Source: Lichtheimia corymbifera B2541 (Eukaryota; Mucoromycota; Mucoromycetes; Mucorales; Lichtheimiaceae). Taken from it: DNA of 34,290 nucleotides. The translations under genes and the position numbers were made by a program. The stretch lies in NCBI GenBank assembly GCA_000697475.1, contig JNEU01000570.1, positions 1-34,290 on the forward strand. Direction: 5' to 3'. A model generated the notes under the pieces. That model made no database searches and was not told where the DNA came from. It saw nothing but the letters and a program-made list of their open reading frames with translations. Shown piece by piece: positions 1 through 10,458 of this stretch; position 1 is the first letter of the stretch, and every line of letters starts with the position of its first letter.

Positions 1-2
1 TT

Positions 3-389
3 CGTGCATTTCTCGCTTATCATCAACGCATTGCCCATATTCCTTGTCGTCGAACTCATCCTGTGATCCCTGGTGAAACGCTTAATGCTCTCATCCGTCG
101 TCACAATAATCCTCTTCATGCTATCACCGCTCAACGTATTGGCAAGCATATACGCAAGGTTATGGATCTTTTGCCTAATTCAGCAAGTGTCAAGGCTAGA
201 GCTTTGGGTGCCACAAGAGCTCTCCAAGCAGGTGCTTCGGTGGATGATGTTGTATGCCATGGTGGATGGTCCTCAAGAGAGATTTTTGAAACCTTCTATC
301 GCATCAACAAGGAGACACACTCTCAAGTTTCTGATTTGGCTTTGGGTTCTTCGTCCACTGAGGTGTCCGATTCTCTGGAGTCACAATGA
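3..389 (+). CDS. Tyrosine recombinase, C-terminal part (partial, 5' end outside window)
   Basis: The frame is open from the window edge to the TGA at 387-389, giving about 128 residues. Counting from the GTG codon at 63, the block KARALGATRALQAG carries a probable catalytic Arg (residue 46); CHGGW (residues 65-69) supplies the second-box His; and ETFYR holds the likely nucleophile Tyr 79. The spacing matches the C-terminal box of DIRS/Ngaro/Crypton recombinases, where a typical form is STR...DWSS...FYYR. The first-box His appears replaced by Val. Such enzymes cut and join DNA through a 3'-phosphotyrosine, here presumably to integrate a circular element copy. The last codons overlap the flanking repeat. 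Family assignment rests on motifs only. Confidence 0.7.
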   Translation, partial: RAFLAYHQRIAHIPCRRTHPVIPGETLNALIRRHNNPLHAITAQRIGKHIRKVMDLLPNSASVKARALGATRALQAGASVDDVVCHGGWSSREIFETFYRINKETHSQVSDLALGSSSTEVSDSLESQ

Positions 390-485
390 TGGGGTCCACA
401 CTATGAAGTATAATGTGTTTTTGACCGAGGCCTTTGGCCGAAGGTCTATCAACATTATACGATTAGTAGTGGACCCCATCATTGT
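383..485. repeat. 103-bp palindromic repeat with ~34-bp imperfect inverted ends
   Basis: The left end (383-399, ACAATGATGGGGTCCAC) is the exact reverse complement of the right end (469-485). Complementarity continues imperfectly inward (GTATAATGT at 409-417 against ACATTATAC at 451-459). The centre is itself an imperfect palindrome around GAGGCCTTTGGCC. The whole unit could fold into one long hairpin. Confidence 0.85.
415..485 (+). repeat. 71-nt inverted repeat, copy 1
   Basis: Positions 415-485 are, by direct reading, the exact reverse complement of 614-684. The two copies are separated by 128 nt (486-613) of pyrimidine-rich, non-coding sequence. Confidence 0.9.
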
Positions 486-613
486 CCACCCACCCACCCC
501 ACATTTCTCTCGCTCTCTCGTTCATTTTGATAAAGTAGTATAGATATTCACATTCATTCATTTATTTCTTTTTTTTTGATCGGCTCTCGAAATAAAAGGG
601 GAAAGATGTGAAC

Positions 614-684
614 ACAATGATGGGGTCCACTACTAATCGTATAATGTTGATAGACCTTCGGCCAAAGGCCTCGGTCAAAAACAC
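614..684 (-). repeat. 71-nt inverted repeat, copy 2
   Basis: Exact reverse complement of 415-485. The match stops abruptly after position 684 (CACAAAG here against CACATTA on the other copy), which looks like a recombination or insertion junction. Confidence 0.9.
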
Positions 685-1028
685 AAAGTTGTTCAGCATG
701 TCCTAGAGCACCTTGTGTGCAAGTTTCAAGTTCGAGAGAGGCAATCATGGTCGTGGAGTAATTTATAGTGTGCATGGCAGTGCCTGACCAATTTAATTTC
801 CACTTCTTCCACTCTCGGCTTCTTGCCTCTTCCTCCTCCCATTCTTAACTGTTGCCCCCATTCAAGTATAACTACCACCTGCGAACGATTGCCTTGCTTT
901 CAATCCACCATGTCAATGCTACGAATATTTTGATCCGATTGTCTTGAGCTGAATGGCAAGCTCGTGGCGCGTGCACCCCACTTCAACACACGCCTTTCTT
1001 GAAGCACACACTCTCTTGCACACTCCAT

Positions 1029-1195
1029 TGCCACAATCAAACGAAACAGCATTCATTCCAGCAGTTACTATTAGCAATGACTTTATTGTCTCGAGCAGCG
1101 TTCACAACCTTGTCACTCTACTACTACAACACGCTCCTCTGCCACAACCATCCCGTAACAGCAGCTGCCATTAGCAAGGTCTCCATTGTCTCAAG
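1029..1195 (+). repeat. Diverged tandem duplication
   Basis: Unit 1 (1029-1095) and unit 2 (1140-1195) share, in the same order, TGCCACAA, ACAGCA, ATTAGCAA and ATTGTCTC, with substitutions and a short deletion in unit 2. This looks like an old local duplication. No function is evident. Confidence 0.6.
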
Positions 1196-1212
1196 TTACT
1201 TGCGGCCGCTTC

Positions 1213-1232
1213 ACGTGGGCAGACGTGGGCAG
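1213..1232 (+). repeat. Two adjacent copies of ACGTGGGCAG
   Basis: The decamer ACGTGGGCAG occurs twice back to back (1213-1222 and 1223-1232). The first copy is preceded by C and so forms a CACGTG E-box. It could be a short direct repeat or a pair of protein-binding sites; nothing beyond the sequence supports a function. Confidence 0.6.
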
Positions 1233-1300
1233 CTGATAGCCATTGTATAACAGCAGCTTTATTTACGTGTAGCAACTTGCTTTAATATATACAACTTCTT

Positions 1301-1348
1301 ATGGATATGGATATGGATATGGATATGGATGTGGATGTGGATGTGGAT
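1301..1348 (+). repeat. Hexanucleotide satellite (ATGGAT)5(GTGGAT)3
   Basis: Eight uninterrupted six-base units: five ATGGAT followed by three GTGGAT. The clean switch between variants suggests slippage after a single A-to-G change. It creates a fake Met-Asp/Val-Asp repeat frame that is not a gene. Confidence 0.95.
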
Positions 1349-2189
1349 ATTGGAATGTGCGTGGGATGGAATGGTCTGAATATATACAACGCGTGGCAAA
1401 AGGGCCTTTGTTCTTATATATTCATTGTCAACTCGACCATTATGGTTGATGCTAAGGTGAATGATTGGGGCGTCCAGTCATTGTACTTTACACTTATTAC
1501 ACGGCAGCTACCTTCATCCTCCTTTATGCAACCTGTCAACCATCATCCAACTTTATGTTTTGACACGCCTTGCATATAATTCGCCACCACGCATCCCACG
1601 CCCAAAGGATAGAAACTTCCCAAATCAATGTATCTTCCCCATTGGAGTAATTCTTGTGGATGATGTGGATTAAAGGATTGGTTTATTGGTGAATAAGAGA
1701 TTGCGTTGGCCAACTCCTCTAAGTTTCTAGACCTCATTGTTTATGGGCATGTGATGCATTGTATTATAAGGATTGATGGTATGGCAAAAGCAGGATTATT
1801 CACTGTAAATGCTGTGATCAAGGAAGAGAAAGGGTGTGATTGCTTCATTGTATCCTGAACAAAGACCGTAATCGATAGTAGAACTCGCCTCCCTTTTTGT
1901 GATTAGGTCCTGTTGATACGGAACATGATGTGAGTGTCTTATCTCAGGATTGAATGTATCCTGCAGTGGTTTATTTGAATAAAGTTGATAGCATGATTGG
2001 TACACAAATTAACTCTATTATATTGGAGGGAGACCCTGAATCTCATGTGTTAATCTGCAACGATAATTCCTGCATCCAAATGGGCGAGAGGGCATTTCTG
2101 GGATTTCACATGATTTAGCTGATCATGTTGTATCACCCCACCACAAGTGAGTTTCCTTATTCACCTTTTTTCTTTTACTTTTCTTCGCC

Positions 2190-3751
2190 ATGGACACCCA
2201 TGCGTCTTCCAGTGGCGATGTTGGACGTAATCTCGACGATAATCCGGTAAAAAGAACGCACATTGACTTGACTCGCTCAACATTTGACACATGGTCTCTT
2301 TTTCTTAGGACAATTTCCAAGTCGTTCCTTCTACACCAAGCAGCGAGATAACCGAGGATCCCATACTAGCAGCAGCTACCGAGGCAGCTCTTCAGCATCG
2401 ACGTGAAGTGGAGGAGGAGGATGAACGAGAACCTGAACCTTTCGAGTGGCCACCTGCAGTATTGGTAGTAGCCAGAGCTGTCAAGAAGATGGTGACACCC
2501 ATCCTACGCGTGTTGTTTGCACCCAAGGCTCAACGCACTTTGATCAAAAGCACAGCAATGGTGATTGTCTTTTTGATGATCCTGACAACGAGTATCGGCG
2601 CCTATTTGACATTCTATCGACAATATGTTCCTCAAACAGCCCATATCGAACCCATCTTTTTCCAATATGATCAACAAGTGGAAGGACCTACAGATCGAAT
2701 TGATTTGACTCGAGGTCAACCTTATACCGTAAGTGTGTAGATTGCGTCCAAGAGACATGTTGTGGATGCAATGATCATTGGGACTAAATGGTTTATGTAG
2801 CCTTTGCGACATGAACAAACGTATGATGTCTCAGTACAACTTCATGTGCCCACCTCAGATATCAACTTCGACCTTGGTAAGGAAAGGATGATGGAACAAG
2901 AAAGGGGGTGATGTGTGAGAAAAATCAAGAACAGTTGCTGAATACGATCCATATAGGTAATTTCATGATCAGGATATGGCTTCAAACATCAAATGGCAGC
3001 AGCATTGTTCATTCAAGTCGACCGGTAAGGGGTCATCAAGTATGATTCAATATGAAAATGCTTACAAGGCAACAATAGGGTATTTTGCGTTATCAATCCA
3101 AGACCCAACGCATCATGCGTGTGCTTGCAAAGGCACTGCCTCTTTTGGTTGGATTAAGTGAGGAGAGCCAGACTATCACTGTACCATTGATTGAAGGTTT
3201 CATGGAGAATAAGGTAGAGTGTATCCAAGGATATGATGAAGCAATGATATCTGACAGCTGTTCTAGGCACGACCCGTGACCCACGCCATTGTTTCAGTTT
3301 CCACCCACCAGCTACAAGTTTATGATGCCGATTTGCGAGTGATTGCTGATTTCCATGGATTAAGGTACTGTGTGGAGAAGGGTTTATTATCCAAGGAAAC
3401 GGAGACTTATAGTGATAATGTAGATACTATATGTACCATCGTCGCCTGGTCACCGCGATTGGATTTGTTATTCTTTTCACAGTCATTGAAATCATCTGTG
3501 CTGCTGTCGCCTGGAAATTCTTTGGTCAAAACTTGTGGAACAAGGTGCATGAAGCGCTTGAACAAATGGACTTTGAGGATGGTGGTCAGCTTCATCCGGA
3601 TGACATCGACAGTAACAATCATCATCAACAACCACCAAACGACGATGACGATGACAATGATGAGCATCCAAAGGCAAAGGCTTCTATTCTTGACGATGAC
3701 TATCCTTCTACTGAAATCCCAGCAACATCTGCATCAGCACACGATTATTAA
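2190..3751 (+). CDS. Seipin (lipid droplet biogenesis, BSCL2/Sei1 family)
   Basis: Seven exons: 2190-2246, 2309-2728, 2801-2876, 2957-3024, 3079-3213, 3267-3364, 3424-3751; all junctions keep frame and give 393 residues. The family is an ER membrane protein that forms oligomeric rings at ER-lipid droplet contacts. Seen here: an acidic N-terminal region, a first membrane segment near residues 101-121, the luminal seipin core (QPYTPLRHEQTYDVSVQL, the conserved YQSKTQRIMR and SESQTITVPL region, and HQLQVYDADLRVIADFHGLR), then a second membrane segment near 293-315. The cytosolic tail is strongly acidic and His/Asn-rich. The start is the ATG in GCCATGG at 2190; the first intron directly follows codon 19. 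Same strand as the ARP2 gene, with only 299 bp between them. Confidence 0.9.
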
Positions 3752-4050
3752 ATAGTCTTTTATTATCTTGCATACGAATATACAATATCGTCTATAATCT
3801 TCTTTTAACCAGTGTTGACCCCCCCTTTACTAGCTATGGGAATATGTGGATGAATATAGATAGCAACCCAGGATGATTGTGGATGGACACATGTTATGTT
3901 TGCCAAGCGTGTATTAACCAGTGAAAAGACAAGCACACATGAAGATGAAGCCAAGCGGAGCTATTGATATAAGTTGGGCTGCTGAGACATAACACGCTGA
4001 AGCTTTTCCCGCTTGGCGCGCTTTACACACTACTTTACTCTTGAATACAA

Positions 4051-5695
4051 ATGGAGCACCAGACACTTGTTGTAGACAATGGCACTGGCGTAAGTACATG
4101 CTCAAGATGAAGGAGCGGAAGAGGAACCAGTGTAACGCGACATTGAGCTATTGAGTCTAACAGGCATTGCAACCATCATCTACTAGTTTGTAAAATGCGG
4201 TTATGCCGGTTCCAACTTTCCCGAGCACGTTTTCCCCAGTGTTGTCGGTCGTCCCATCTTGCGAGCAGAAGAACAAATCGGCAATGTGCAAGTCAAGGAC
4301 ATCATGATTGGCGAGGAAGCTGCAGCTCTTCGTAATATTCTACAAATGTCGTACCCCATGGAGAACGGTATTATCCGCAACTGGGAAGATATGCGCCACC
4401 TATGGAACTATACCTTCAACGAGAAGCTCAAAGTCGACCCTCGCGAGTGTAAGATCTTATTGACCGAAGCACCCTTGAATCCACGTGCCAACCGTGAAAC
4501 TATGGCCCAAATCATGTTTGAAGAATATGGTTTCCAAGGCATTTACGTCGCCATCCAAGCTGTCCTCACTCTTTTCGCCCAAGGTAAAACACGGCATCTT
4601 TTGATATTTCGAATCATATCTAATAGTGGGGGTACTTTACAGGTCTTATGTCGGGTGTGGTTGTCGATTCTGGTGATGGTGTAACCCACATTGTAAGTTT
4701 GGCATATATCATATCATGGCAACATGAGTGAGACGGCTTATTTGCATTTTAGGTTCCTGTCTACCAAGGCTATGCACCAACGAACTTGACACGCCGATTG
4801 GATGTAGCAGGTCGTCACGTCACCAGATACTTGATTGATTTGCTCTTGCGCCGTGGTTATGCATTCAACCGTACCGCTGATTTTGAGACCGTGCGACAAC
4901 TCAAAGAGAAGCTCTGCTATGTCAGCTACGACCTGAGTATGGATCAAAAGCTTGGAAACGAGACCACCACACTTGTAGAGACCTATGAGGTATATTATCA
5001 AGATGGGAGAGAGGTGTCATGCAGGCACAAGACTAACGATGATCAAACTTAGCTTCCTGACGGTCGAGTGATCAAGGTTGGCTCCGAGCGATTCGAAGCA
5101 CCTGAATGTTTGTTCCAGCCACATCTCGTTGATGTCGAAGGCAAAGGCATGGCAGGTAAGAATATTAAAGAAAAAGGGAAAATGGCGATCCAGCATGCTA
5201 ATCATGTTACATGTAGAACTCCTGTTTGATACTATTCAATCTGCTGATATTGATATGCGAGCTGACTTGTACAAACACATTGTGTTGTCTGGTGGTTCAA
5301 CCATGTACCCTGGTCTTCCCAGTCGTTTGGAGAAGGAAATGAAGCAGTTATACCTTGTCAACGTGCTGAACGGTGATCCCAGCCGATTGAACGTAAGTTG
5401 ACGACAAGTATATACGATTATGAAGACATCTGACATGACCTTTTCGTTCACAGAAATTCAAGATCCGTATTGAAGATCCTCCAAGACGTCGTCATATGTA
5501 TGTTGATGTGGATTAGGATGGATATGCGATGGATACATGTGCTTACTTTTTTACTCTCATAGGGTCTATCTTGGTGGTGCTGTGCTGGCAGATATCATGA
5601 AGAACAAGGATTCTTGGTGGGTTACCAAGCAAGAATGGGAAGAAATGGGCCCTCGTGCATTAGACAAGATGGGTGTTCTTGGATCCACTGCTTAA
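4051..5695 (+). CDS. ARP2: Actin-related protein 2 (Arp2/3 complex subunit)
   Basis: Eight exons: 4051-4089, 4187-4583, 4643-4692, 4753-4989, 5053-5155, 5217-5392, 5454-5497, 5563-5695, giving 392 residues, the usual Arp2 length. Arp2 pairs with Arp3 to template a branched actin filament. Diagnostic sequence: VVDNGTG then FVKCGYAG at the start, [19 protein letters not shown] (phosphate-binding loop), the Arp2-type [35 protein letters not shown], and [20 protein letters not shown] near the C-terminus. The match is to Arp2 rather than actin or Arp1/3 because of [12 protein letters not shown] and the conserved final segment [13 protein letters not shown]. No missing residue or frame disruption was seen. 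The first exon encodes only 13 residues, a common early intron position in actin-family genes. Confidence 0.95.
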
Positions 5696-6769
5696 ATAAT
5701 TTACCGCCAAATATACATGCCATTTCCTCTTTTTATTTGTTATGCCATCTGTTATCATTGAAGTCAACTGCCAGAGTCATGAACTGCAAATGGCTTTGCC
5801 ATCCTTCCCGCTCCAGTATACGTCATGTCTATATGATAGTATTAAAAGGGACTGCGCCCATAAATGTATGAGTGGATCAGTGTGCAATGGAAGGAGGGGA
5901 TATGGATCAGTGTCATTGTGCCATCGTGGAGCTGCGTAGATAACGCTGAATTTCCAGGAGCTCAGAATCAATGCGTACACTCTTGTCGCTATAAACGGCA
6001 AATACATGACTTTTTTTTTTTGTGGATGTTGCACGCCTCTCTTGATTTGCCCATGTCAGTTACCGATTATGCATGAACATCATATCAGCTCATGCATCAT
6101 CCCAACAAACATTTATCACTTTTTCCTGCTTTGTGTGGACAGAAATACCCACGCCCACCATGCAGATATAAACAACGTGTTGTCGTCGCCGTCCACCATA
6201 CTTCTACGCGCCTCTCTTTCATCTACCATATCTCTCTTGGATTGCTTACATCGCCAAAGCCTAAGTTTTCGATGCATCATGTTGGATAGTCCTACTGCAA
6301 CCCAGGAGACATGTTATGCTCATTACCGTGGTCATCGTTAGCGGCTCGTTGTTATTACCCTACTACTTTCATTGTCTCTATGATTCATTGTCATTGTCGT
6401 CATTGTGATGTTTGCTATTGTAATCAGGTAAAATCTAGTCATCTCCTTAAAATGTCTCATGAACTCATATACATGTCACGTTTCTTTTGCCCTAGCAGCT
6501 ACACTGTATTTGGTGAAATAAGCACAGTATGAACACCTTGAAGGGTGATATCATGTAAAGGCTGCTGACTAATTTCTCCGCCTACAGACGATGAATGGGT
6601 CGCTCGTTTCTCCGTGTCAAGATGATTGTATCTTCAGCAAAGGTCCATCAACGACTACCTCCTGCTAAGACATCACAAATGGTCAAGCGTATTGCCAACA
6701 GGCCAGGGGATCCAGTTTTCTAGACCTCATACCATGACCATTTTCGACCCCATCACCTCTTCACGGTAA

Positions 6770-7087
6770 CTGCCTCAACAGCCCCTTCATCGTCTTACTA
6801 TTGCCATTGATTCCAATTACGGATCCACCGACAACTACATACTGTCAACGCATCCGGCACAGCGTATGGTGTGTTTGTTTCCTGAAAAAGGCCATTCGCC
6901 ATATAATTGCAGCAACACTGATACTTGTCGCGACAACGTAAATCTCGAAGACGAGCTGAAATCAATGCTACAGTATTCTGTTGACGACTTAACGAGATTC
7001 TTTTGGATGGATGAGCTCCATAGCCGATACCGAATGATTGAAATGAGCAACTTATTGGAGATGTCGATATTTTTGCCACAAAATTGA
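6770..7087 (+). other. Unassigned open reading frame, possible degenerate gene
   Basis: A frame without stops runs from 6770 to the TGA at 7085-7087, about 105 residues; the first ATG is at 6866. The product is acidic in its second half (NLEDELKSMLQYSVDDLTRF) and has no motif I recognise. Upstream sequence in other frames looks faintly coding but is cut by stops, so this may be a decayed gene or transposon fragment. It may also be chance. Confidence 0.25.
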
Positions 7088-7709
7088 ACCCACCATCCGT
7101 TGCTACGCAACCGTCGAGTCTATTCCGCGATTTTCTTCTTGCCATTTCCGTACTTTCCACGTCCCACATGCTGCTGTCGAAATATTAGAGAATCCCCTCC
7201 ATTTCAAGCGCTCCATTTTGCATCGTATTCGGGTCACATAGTCGGTCGCTGATAATAAAATGTATATTGGTTATCCATCGTATATCGCTGGAAAGCAAAA
7301 TTGAATCCGAGCTTGCTAAGGGTCTTCAATCCACTGGTAGTAGTAGGCTGTTAGATATGCACCTAGATCCCAGAAACACTTATGGCGCTTGAAGCGAGTC
7401 AATTAATGCTCTTGTACACCTTTGTATATTTCACTACACCATAGATACAATAAATATGGATAGCTGTCAACCAAGCAAGACGCCATTTGGTGTGTATAGC
7501 ATTACTGCTGGTTCTGAAAAGCGGCTAATTATCCGCTGCACACACATTGGTGATACATTGAAGATTCTGAGCTATGAATACCATTGTTGGATTTAGCTAC
7601 AATGGCAAGCAATATAAGAAATGGTCTATGAAAATGATACCCAAAAATGTGTTTAAGGCATCAATGTCCGCGACACTGCGAACAGATCCCACGCATCTGA
7701 CATATATGG

Positions 7710-7734
7710 CAAGATGTGCATAATGCACATCTTG
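7710..7734. repeat. Perfect hairpin, 11-bp stem and 3-nt loop
   Basis: CAAGATGTGCA (7710-7720), loop TAA (7721-7723), then the exact reverse complement TGCACATCTTG (7724-7734). It stands alone in a gene-poor stretch, about 700 bp beyond the 3' end of MFS gene 1. Confidence 0.85.
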
Positions 7735-8432
7735 TTACACACACACAAAAGTGAGCACGTGCTCCGCAACCATTTCCCTCTCCTACCCATTTGGGAATAT
7801 CCTCGCCTGAGTAACCATGCCACGGACCAAAGGAGCGGAATGAAAGCCGTTTATACCGGCATCACCTTGTTAAAAAGTCGAAAATGGCTGGTGACTATGG
7901 TAAACCATACATCAGAGGAGGTATTTCTTCTTATCCTTACGACTTGTAGCCAGTCTAGATCAAGTCAGTAGCATAGATCGAATAATGTACTATCTTACAT
8001 TCCTTGGCATCCAAAAGCATTACACAAGAATAAACTACGCTGTGATACGATGTTGATTGATGTGCAGCATCTTTTTTTTTGTCTTTCCTTTTCATCAACG
8101 TGCAGATCATCATGTATACTGGGAAAAAAAACTACACCAACATGAATATGCACCCAGCATCTTGGGTGTACAAATAGGCCCCGGACCATAGCATATATGC
8201 TTCGACAATCAAGGAACGAGCATCAATATTATCCATGTAGCACATTATCTTGTTAGGAAGCGTAGTACATTTTATGTAGTAGATAGAATAACAAGAAATA
8301 CAAAGGAATGGGTGGGTAATGTAGTTGTAATGCTAGATTAAGAGGAATGATGTGCAGCAGTGATATGGGCTAATGCTTTTATCAGGATGCGGATGTCGTA
8401 TGCGTTCCATTCTATAGATCAGAATTGGTCGT

Positions 8433-10458
8433 TTAAAGCCGGTATATAAAGTTGGGATCCTGTACATCGCTCAAATCATCCTCGACGTTGGTTACAACGC
8501 CCGATGGGCGCTCTAGACGCACACGGTTAACAGCTGCCATCTTGAATCGGGTCAAAGTAAACAAGCACATAACCAAAAAGGATGTAACACAGTACACGAC
8601 CATGCCAGTGCGATAATCAGGCTTCTCTGAATCAAACATCAGCATTGGTCCAATAAAGTTGCCAATCTAATGCCGATAACATTGTCGTAAATGAGTAAAA
8701 AGTGGAACAGCAAAGATAGGCGATTTGGACTTACAGTGTAAAAGATCATGAGACTGCCATTGTAGAAAATCTTTTTCGTGTAGCCAGAAATGTTGTTCGA
8801 GACGCTTGCGATCATAAGCACGTAAGCAGCACAGTAGGACCAAACCATGTAGAATCCAACAAGTTTAACACGCATGACTGGAATTACTTGAAGCAAGATC
8901 AAGCCGATCAAATCAATCAGCATCATACCGCATGCAGTCAAAAGCGTTTCGCCTGTACGCTTGGCTACCATCACAGCGATAATGATAAAAATGATATCGG
9001 CACCACCAGAGCCCACACTCAATAATACGGATTCAATTTGCTATAAGCCATCGATCAATATATGGTACCTAGCAACGATGGCGTATAATGATGCGCTTAC
9101 ATTGAATCCAAAGTCTTGCACGATTTGAGCATTGTAAATAGTGATAGCGCCGTTTTGGAGATTGATAAAGAGACAAGCAAAACCAAGAGCCCAAAATCGT
9201 ACCTCACATAAGGCTTCTTTGATTTGATGTTTCTTGATAGTCGTTGTACGCACAACCGAGTTGTCTCGTGTACGCTCTTCAACCAAGATTTCTTGCTCTG
9301 CGTTCAAGCGTAATGCTTTTGATTTGGGGTTGTCAACAAGGAAAAAGAAGCTGACAATGCCCATGAAGATGGTGGCGCATCCGAGAATAATCATGATCCT
9401 GTAATATACATGATGAATAAGCAAGCAGCTGATTTTAGGCTGAACAAGGGCTCACCATTTCCACTTTGCAATACCGAGATCATTCTCCATTTTGCCTACA
9501 CCATAAGAGATAAGACCTAATTGCATGGTTACTTGAGTTAATATTTGCTATCATCATCGTAAAAGAATCTATGCATACATACCTCCAATGATGAGGGCGA
9601 CACCTGACCATGTCCAAAAGGCGCCTGTATTAAACACACAAAAAGATAATTAGATTCGGTGTCATGATCATAGGATGGATATAAATCACGCACCAAGTCT
9701 TGCAGCTTGCTCGGAACGTCGATAGCATGTGCTAACCAACAAGGTAAGCGCAGGGTATGTGCCAGCTTCAAAAAAGCCCAACAAAAATCGCATGGCAGCA
9801 ACTTGGGAAAAGTTTTCACCGAGAGCTGTGCATGCGAGAACGATGCCCCATACGGTCACGATCACACCAATGTAGCGTCCCACCGAGAAGCGTTGCAGGA
9901 AAAAGTTGTTGGGTAGCTACGCTATACGTGTCAGTCATGTATTACTTGCTTTGGATATAGCTATGAGATGGGTCTGTACCTGATACAGCAAGTAGCCTAA
10001 ATAAAAGATCGACCCAAGAAAGCTATATTGGAAGCCCGTCAAGTTGAGATCTTCCTTAAAGTTGAATAATGCTGCATAATTGATTGTAGTTTTGTCGAGA
10101 AACTATAGTTGAATGATGGTTGATAAGAACAAGAACAATGCCAATTGGTGTAATGTGTCAGGAATACACAAATATGTCATGTGAAAGGTATATGGTGATC
10201 ATGGTATACCTGCAAAAAGTCGAGAATACAAATAATAGGCATGATATAAAAGTCGAGTTTTCGAACCAAGGCACGCTCTTCTGCTGTTTTCACGGGTTCG
10301 TCGACGCTATAACCGTAAGACGTGTCATAATGGTCGTATTGTGCTTCGACTGCGTAAAGTGATGGGCTAAGTCTCTTTTCCATTGTGTTGAGCTCGACGT
10401 CAGAGCCGTTAATATTCTTGTTGTCTTGGCTGGTAGCAGAACGGTCGTTGTATAGCAT
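8433..10458 (-). CDS. MFS transporter, allantoate/nicotinate permease (Dal5-like) family, paralog 1
   Basis: Eight exons (in transcription order): 10458-10210, 10102-9980, 9916-9694, 9624-9583, 9516-9456, 9398-9101, 9040-8735, 8666-8433; 511 residues. The family consists of plasma-membrane proton symporters with 12 membrane segments that take up anionic compounds such as allantoate, ureidosuccinate, nicotinate or pantothenate; the substrate cannot be read from sequence. Seen: conserved cytosolic start EERALVRKLDFYIMP, LDKTTINYA before TM2, LGYLLYQ, the loop motif RFSVGRYIG, LLGFFEAGTYPA, RRSEQAARLGAFW, FFLVDNPKSK before the central loop, QNGAITIYNAQI, and the family tail DPNFIYRL. Lies tail-to-head with a close paralog 1 kb upstream. 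Start chosen at the ATG giving an 80-residue hydrophilic N-terminus like the paralog's. Confidence 0.88.

Larger units (their letters stand above)
1..684 (+). mobile_element. Remnant of a tyrosine-recombinase (DIRS/Ngaro-like) element, 3' end
   Basis: The left edge holds the C-terminal part of a tyrosine recombinase whose stop codon (387-389) lies inside a palindromic repeat (383-485); a 71-nt inverted copy follows at 614-684. DIRS-type retrotransposons encode such recombinases and carry inverted terminal repeats and internal complementary regions, which would fit. The reverse transcriptase and other parts would lie left of the window and are not visible, so a Crypton-type DNA transposon remains possible. 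The right boundary is arbitrary: it is the end of the last recognisable repeat copy, and no target-site duplication was found. Confidence 0.6.
685..2189. other. Gene-poor region with simple and diverged repeats
   Basis: No convincing coding region was found on either strand; the open frames are short and unlike known families. It contains a diverged tandem duplication (1029-1095 and 1140-1195), two adjacent copies of ACGTGGGCAG (1213-1232) and a hexanucleotide array (1301-1348). The last few hundred bases should hold the promoter of the downstream seipin gene. Confidence 0.6.
5696..8432. other. Long gene-poor region between ARP2 and MFS gene 1
   Basis: About 2.7 kb with no recognisable gene on either strand. 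It holds the 3' flanks of two convergent genes, a perfect 11-bp-stem hairpin (7710-7734), several A/T homopolymers and one unassigned open frame (6770-7087). Codon-like structure elsewhere is weak. Confidence 0.6.

Noticed and set aside
554..775. Minus-strand 73-residue frame over the inverted repeat
   Set aside because: It is produced by the palindromic repeat copy and has no family resemblance.
1301..1579. Open frame starting with a Met-Asp repeat
   Set aside because: It is a translation of the hexanucleotide satellite; the remainder has no protein-like features.
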